This document shows, one piece after another, positions 5,520 through 7,962 of a DNA stretch of 7,962 nucleotides. The notes under the pieces are model-generated. The model saw nothing but the letters and a program-made list of their open reading frames with translations, ran no database searches and had not been told where the DNA came from. The stretch is from JASEFH01 sp034679905. GTDB taxonomy: Archaea > Halobacteriota > Methanomicrobia > Methanomicrobiales > JACTUA01. The first letter of the stretch is position 1; each line of letters begins with the position of its first letter. The stretch spans positions 1 through 7,962 of the forward strand of contig JAXDAH010000194.1 of assembly GCA_034679905.1 (NCBI GenBank), in the 5' to 3' direction. The position numbers and the translations under genes were made by a program.

Positions 5520-7865
5520 GTGAGCAGCAAGGACATAAATATCAAGATCGGGGAGCTCGAGACGGAGATCGGGCATATCCGGGATCTTCAGGTCCGCATC
5601 GGCAGAGCCCTCGACGAGAAGTGGGCCGAACCCGCCGGTCCCACGCCGTATCCATCCCTGACCACCCTGCGCAATTGGGATAGGACCCTCCTGAACCGTT
5701 ACAGGCCGTTTTACCTCCCCTTCTGCGATCTCTGCTGCCTCTGCACCTATGGCAAATGCGATCTCACAGGGTCGAAACGGGGTGCCTGCGGGATATCTAT
5801 GGCAGCGCAGCAGTCCCGCATTGTACTCCTCGCCGCATGCATCGGGGCGGCCACGCATGTCAGTCACGCCCGCGAGCTGGTCACCCATCTGACAGAGGAG
5901 TTCGGGCGGGAGCGGAAGCTCGACGCCGGCTCGAGCGTGGAGGTGGAAGCCCCCGTCATCCGCCTGGTCTGCGGGATCCGCCCCCGCACCCTCGCCGACC
6001 TGGAACCGGTGCTCGACTATGCCGAGCAGCAGGTGACGGCCCTCCTCTCGGCCACCCACACGGGCCAGGAGGGCGATCCCATCGACCTGGAGTCGAAGGT
6101 GCTGCATGCCGGCATGGTCGATCAGGTGGGGATGGAGGTGGCGGACATCGCGCAGATCTCTGCATACGATCTGCCAAAGGCAGAACCGGCGACTGCCCTC
6201 GTCGACCTGGGGATGGCCGCCGTGGATACGGCTAAACCAGTCATCCTGGTCATCGGCCACAACGTCCCGCCAGCGGCAGGGATTCTGGATTACCTGCAGG
6301 ATCAGGGGCTTGCGGGCGGTGTCGAGGTCACCGGTATCTGCTGCTCGGCGATCGATGCGTCGCGCTACTCACCCGAAGCCAAGATCGTAGGGCCCATCTC
6401 CTGGCAGATGCGGTACGTCCGCAGCGGTATTCCCGACGTGGTCGTGGTCGACGAGCAGTGCATCCGCACCGATATCCTGGAGGCGGCGAAAGCACACGGC
6501 ATGCCGCTCATCGCCACGAGCGAGAAAGTCTGCCTGGGGCTCCCCGACCGTACGGCCGATGCGGCCGATGCGATCGTGGCGGATCTCGTCGGAGCCGACG
6601 CTCCGGGCGCCTTCATCCTGGATCCGGAGAAGGTGGGCGAGGTTGCCGTGAAGACCGCGCTTGCCGTCGCACCCGCGCGGCGTGTCAGCCAGAACACCCC
6701 GTATCGGGTGGATCTATCTGCCGAAGCGCAGCGGTGCGGCGGGTGCAGCTTCTGCCGGCGGGCCTGCCCCAACGACCTGAACGTCCCGGAGGCGATGCAG
6801 GCGTGCGCCGCCGGCGATACCGGGATGCTCGCCGCCCTCTACGACGCCTGCCTCGGCTGCATCCGCTGCGAGCACGCCTGCCCTCAGGGAATCCCCATCC
6901 ACTCCTGCATCCTCGCCGCGGCAGGGGATACGATTAAGAACGAGCGGTTCAGCATGCGGGCCGGGCGCGGTGCCATCGGGGACATCGAGATCCGCCAGGT
7001 GGGGGGCCCGATCGTCCTCGGCGAGATCCCCGGCGTCGTCGCCTTCGTCGGCTGCGCCAATTACGCGGAAGGAGGGCGGGAACTCGCGGAGATGGCGATG
7101 GAGTTTGCCAACAGGAAGTATATCGTCTGCACCTCGGGCTGCGCAGCAATGACCATCGGCATGTACCGCAACGAGGAGGGCAAGACCCTGTACGAGACCT
7201 ATCCCGGCGACTTCCAGGCGGGCGGCATCGTGAACGTGGGCTCCTGCGTATCCAACGCCCACATCGCCGGCGCCGCGATCAAGATCGCGAGCATCTTCGC
7301 GCGAAGAAACCTGCGGGCCAACTACGAGGAGATCGCCGACTACGTGCACAACCGCGTCGGGGCCGTCGGGATCGCCTGGGGGGCAATGTCGCAGAAGGCC
7401 GCCTCGATCGCGGCAGGATTCTGGAGGCTCGGCATACCCGTCATCGTGGGGCCGCACGGCACCAAGTACCGACGGATGCTCCTCGGACGGGCGGACCGTG
7501 AAGAGGACTGGTACGTGCACGACGCCCGATCGGGCGAGGAGGTCTACACCGGTCCTGTTCCGGAGCACCTCTTCATCGCCGCGGAGACGCCCGAGGAGGC
7601 GATGATCCTAGCAGCCAAACTCTGCATGCGCCCCAACGACACCACCCGGGGGCGGGCGCTCAAGCTCACCCACTACATCGACCTTCACCGCCGCCACCTC
7701 GGCAGCCTTCCGGACGACCTCCACCTCTTCGTCCGCACCCCGAGCGATATTCCCATCACCATGAAGGAGGAGCTGCTGCAGGTGCTGCGCGAAAGAGACT
7801 GGAAAGAGATCGGAATTCCCGATCCGACGCTGCTGAGACGGCAGGTACGGGGGCGGCAGGATTGA
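5520..7865 (+). CDS. cdhA: ACDS alpha subunit, CO dehydrogenase
   Basis: This 781-aa protein is the alpha subunit of acetyl-CoA decarbonylase/synthase. It interconverts CO and CO2 at a Ni-Fe-S C-cluster and passes electrons toward ferredoxin. Near the N-terminus C72-x2-C75-x4-C80-x9-C90 fits the B-cluster, and C69 and C73 can supply the inter-subunit D-cluster. C-cluster ligands expected from the CODH family are present: H247 (GHNVP), C274/C275 (GICCS), C314 (DEQC), C512 (VGCAN), C541 (TSGCAA) and C576 (GSCVSN). H113/H116 (THVSHAR) and K626 (SQKA) fit the acid-base residues. Two ferredoxin-like motifs, C406-x2-C-x2-C-x3-CP and C444-x2-C-x2-C-x3-CP, mark the archaeal ACDS form and distinguish it from bacterial CooS. 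All key residues are in place, so the enzyme should be active. It starts at GTG with GGACGTGA upstream and overlaps the next gene by 4 nt. The role in a hydrogenotrophic methanogen is mainly carbon fixation (inferred). Confidence 0.96.
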   Translation: MSSKDINIKIGELETEIGHIRDLQVRIGRALDEKWAEPAGPTPYPSLTTLRNWDRTLLNRYRPFYLPFCDLCCLCTYGKCDLTGSKRGACGISMAAQQSRIVLLAACIGAATHVSHARELVTHLTEEFGRERKLDAGSSVEVEAPVIRLVCGIRPRTLADLEPVLDYAEQQVTALLSATHTGQEGDPIDLESKVLHAGMVDQVGMEVADIAQISAYDLPKAEPATALVDLGMAAVDTAKPVILVIGHNVPPAAGILDYLQDQGLAGGVEVTGICCSAIDASRYSPEAKIVGPISWQMRYVRSGIPDVVVVDEQCIRTDILEAAKAHGMPLIATSEKVCLGLPDRTADAADAIVADLVGADAPGAFILDPEKVGEVAVKTALAVAPARRVSQNTPYRVDLSAEAQRCGGCSFCRRACPNDLNVPEAMQACAAGDTGMLAALYDACLGCIRCEHACPQGIPIHSCILAAAGDTIKNERFSMRAGRGAIGDIEIRQVGGPIVLGEIPGVVAFVGCANYAEGGRELAEMAMEFANRKYIVCTSGCAAMTIGMYRNEEGKTLYETYPGDFQAGGIVNVGSCVSNAHIAGAAIKIASIFARRNLRANYEEIADYVHNRVGAVGIAWGAMSQKAASIAAGFWRLGIPVIVGPHGTKYRRMLLGRADREEDWYVHDARSGEEVYTGPVPEHLFIAAETPEEAMILAAKLCMRPNDTTRGRALKLTHYIDLHRRHLGSLPDDLHLFVRTPSDIPITMKEELLQVLRERDWKEIGIPDPTLLRRQVRGRQD

Positions 7866-7962
7866 CAGGCACAGGGAGCTGGCAGACGGCAGAGGTGGGG
7901 GGGCCCCGCCAGGCTGCTGTCGTCAAGAAAGCGGAGGCGGCGGCCGCCGTGATACGGCGGGC
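7862..7962 (+). CDS. cdhB: Probable ACDS epsilon subunit, N-terminal fragment (3' truncated by window edge)
   Basis: A TTG at 7862 overlaps the cdhA stop (TTGA) and opens a frame that stays open to the window end (33 codons). The residues include SWQTAEV, GPRQAAVV, KKAEAAAAVIRRA, which resemble the start of CdhB proteins, where a similar segment leads into a 'KRPL' strand. CdhB follows cdhA in the usual methanogen order cdhA-cdhB. It forms a tight complex with CdhA and is thought to bind FAD or aid electron transfer. The TTG start is chosen because of the overlap; a GTG at 7895 is an alternative but would drop the WQTAE segment. No strong ribosome binding site is seen, so coupling to cdhA is likely. 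The fragment is too short for certainty. Confidence 0.72.
   Translation, partial: MTGTGSWQTAEVGGPRQAAVVKKAEAAAAVIRR

Noticed and set aside
5496..6260. 254-codon minus-strand frame opposite cdhA
   Set aside because: It is antisense to the conserved N-terminal part of CdhA and has no protein-like motifs; such frames are common in GC-rich DNA.
6714..7568. 284-codon minus-strand frame opposite cdhA
   Set aside because: It is antisense to the ferredoxin-like and C-cluster regions of CdhA, which fully explain the sequence; its composition is typical of a shadow frame.

Overview
The window reads as GC-rich chromosomal DNA of a methanogenic archaeon. Three things point there: an A1Ao-type ATP synthase cluster in the order atpA-atpB-atpD; a CdhA-type carbon monoxide dehydrogenase carrying an inserted ferredoxin-like domain, as in the archaeal acetyl-CoA decarbonylase/synthase (ACDS); and ribosome binding sites matching the archaeal 16S 3' end. 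The GC-rich codon use and protein character suggest a member of the Methanomicrobiales, perhaps Methanoculleus-like. That placement is inference and the genus cannot be fixed from this sequence.

Layout. Positions 1-2806 (+) hold the end of the ATP synthase operon: a 5'-truncated atpA, then complete atpB and atpD, packed with a 4-nt overlap and a 2-nt gap. Positions 2807-3201 hold no convincing gene but contain a likely operon terminator and several inverted repeats. Positions 3202-5197 carry three minus-strand genes: two 109-aa proteins of unknown function (3202-3531 and 3764-4093) that are clear paralogs of each other, and a two-domain universal stress protein (4322-5197). The spacers upstream of both small genes contain perfect palindromes or GC-rich stem-loops. 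Positions 5198-5519 are a divergent, AT-richer promoter region. From 5520 (+) the ACDS operon starts: complete cdhA (781 aa), overlapped by 4 nt by the start of a second gene, probably cdhB (epsilon subunit), which runs off the window.

How the genes fit together. The ATP synthase converts the membrane ion gradient into ATP. ACDS interconverts acetyl-CoA with CO2 and a methyl group and in hydrogenotrophic methanogens mainly builds cell carbon; CdhA is its CO dehydrogenase and electron-transfer subunit. The stress protein and the small paralog pair lie between these two housekeeping operons. Nothing in the sequence ties them mechanistically to either.

Most of the window is ordinary core metabolism. 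The parts that merit a second look are the paralogous 109-aa pair, the structured spacers upstream of each member, and the possible long leader of cdhA.
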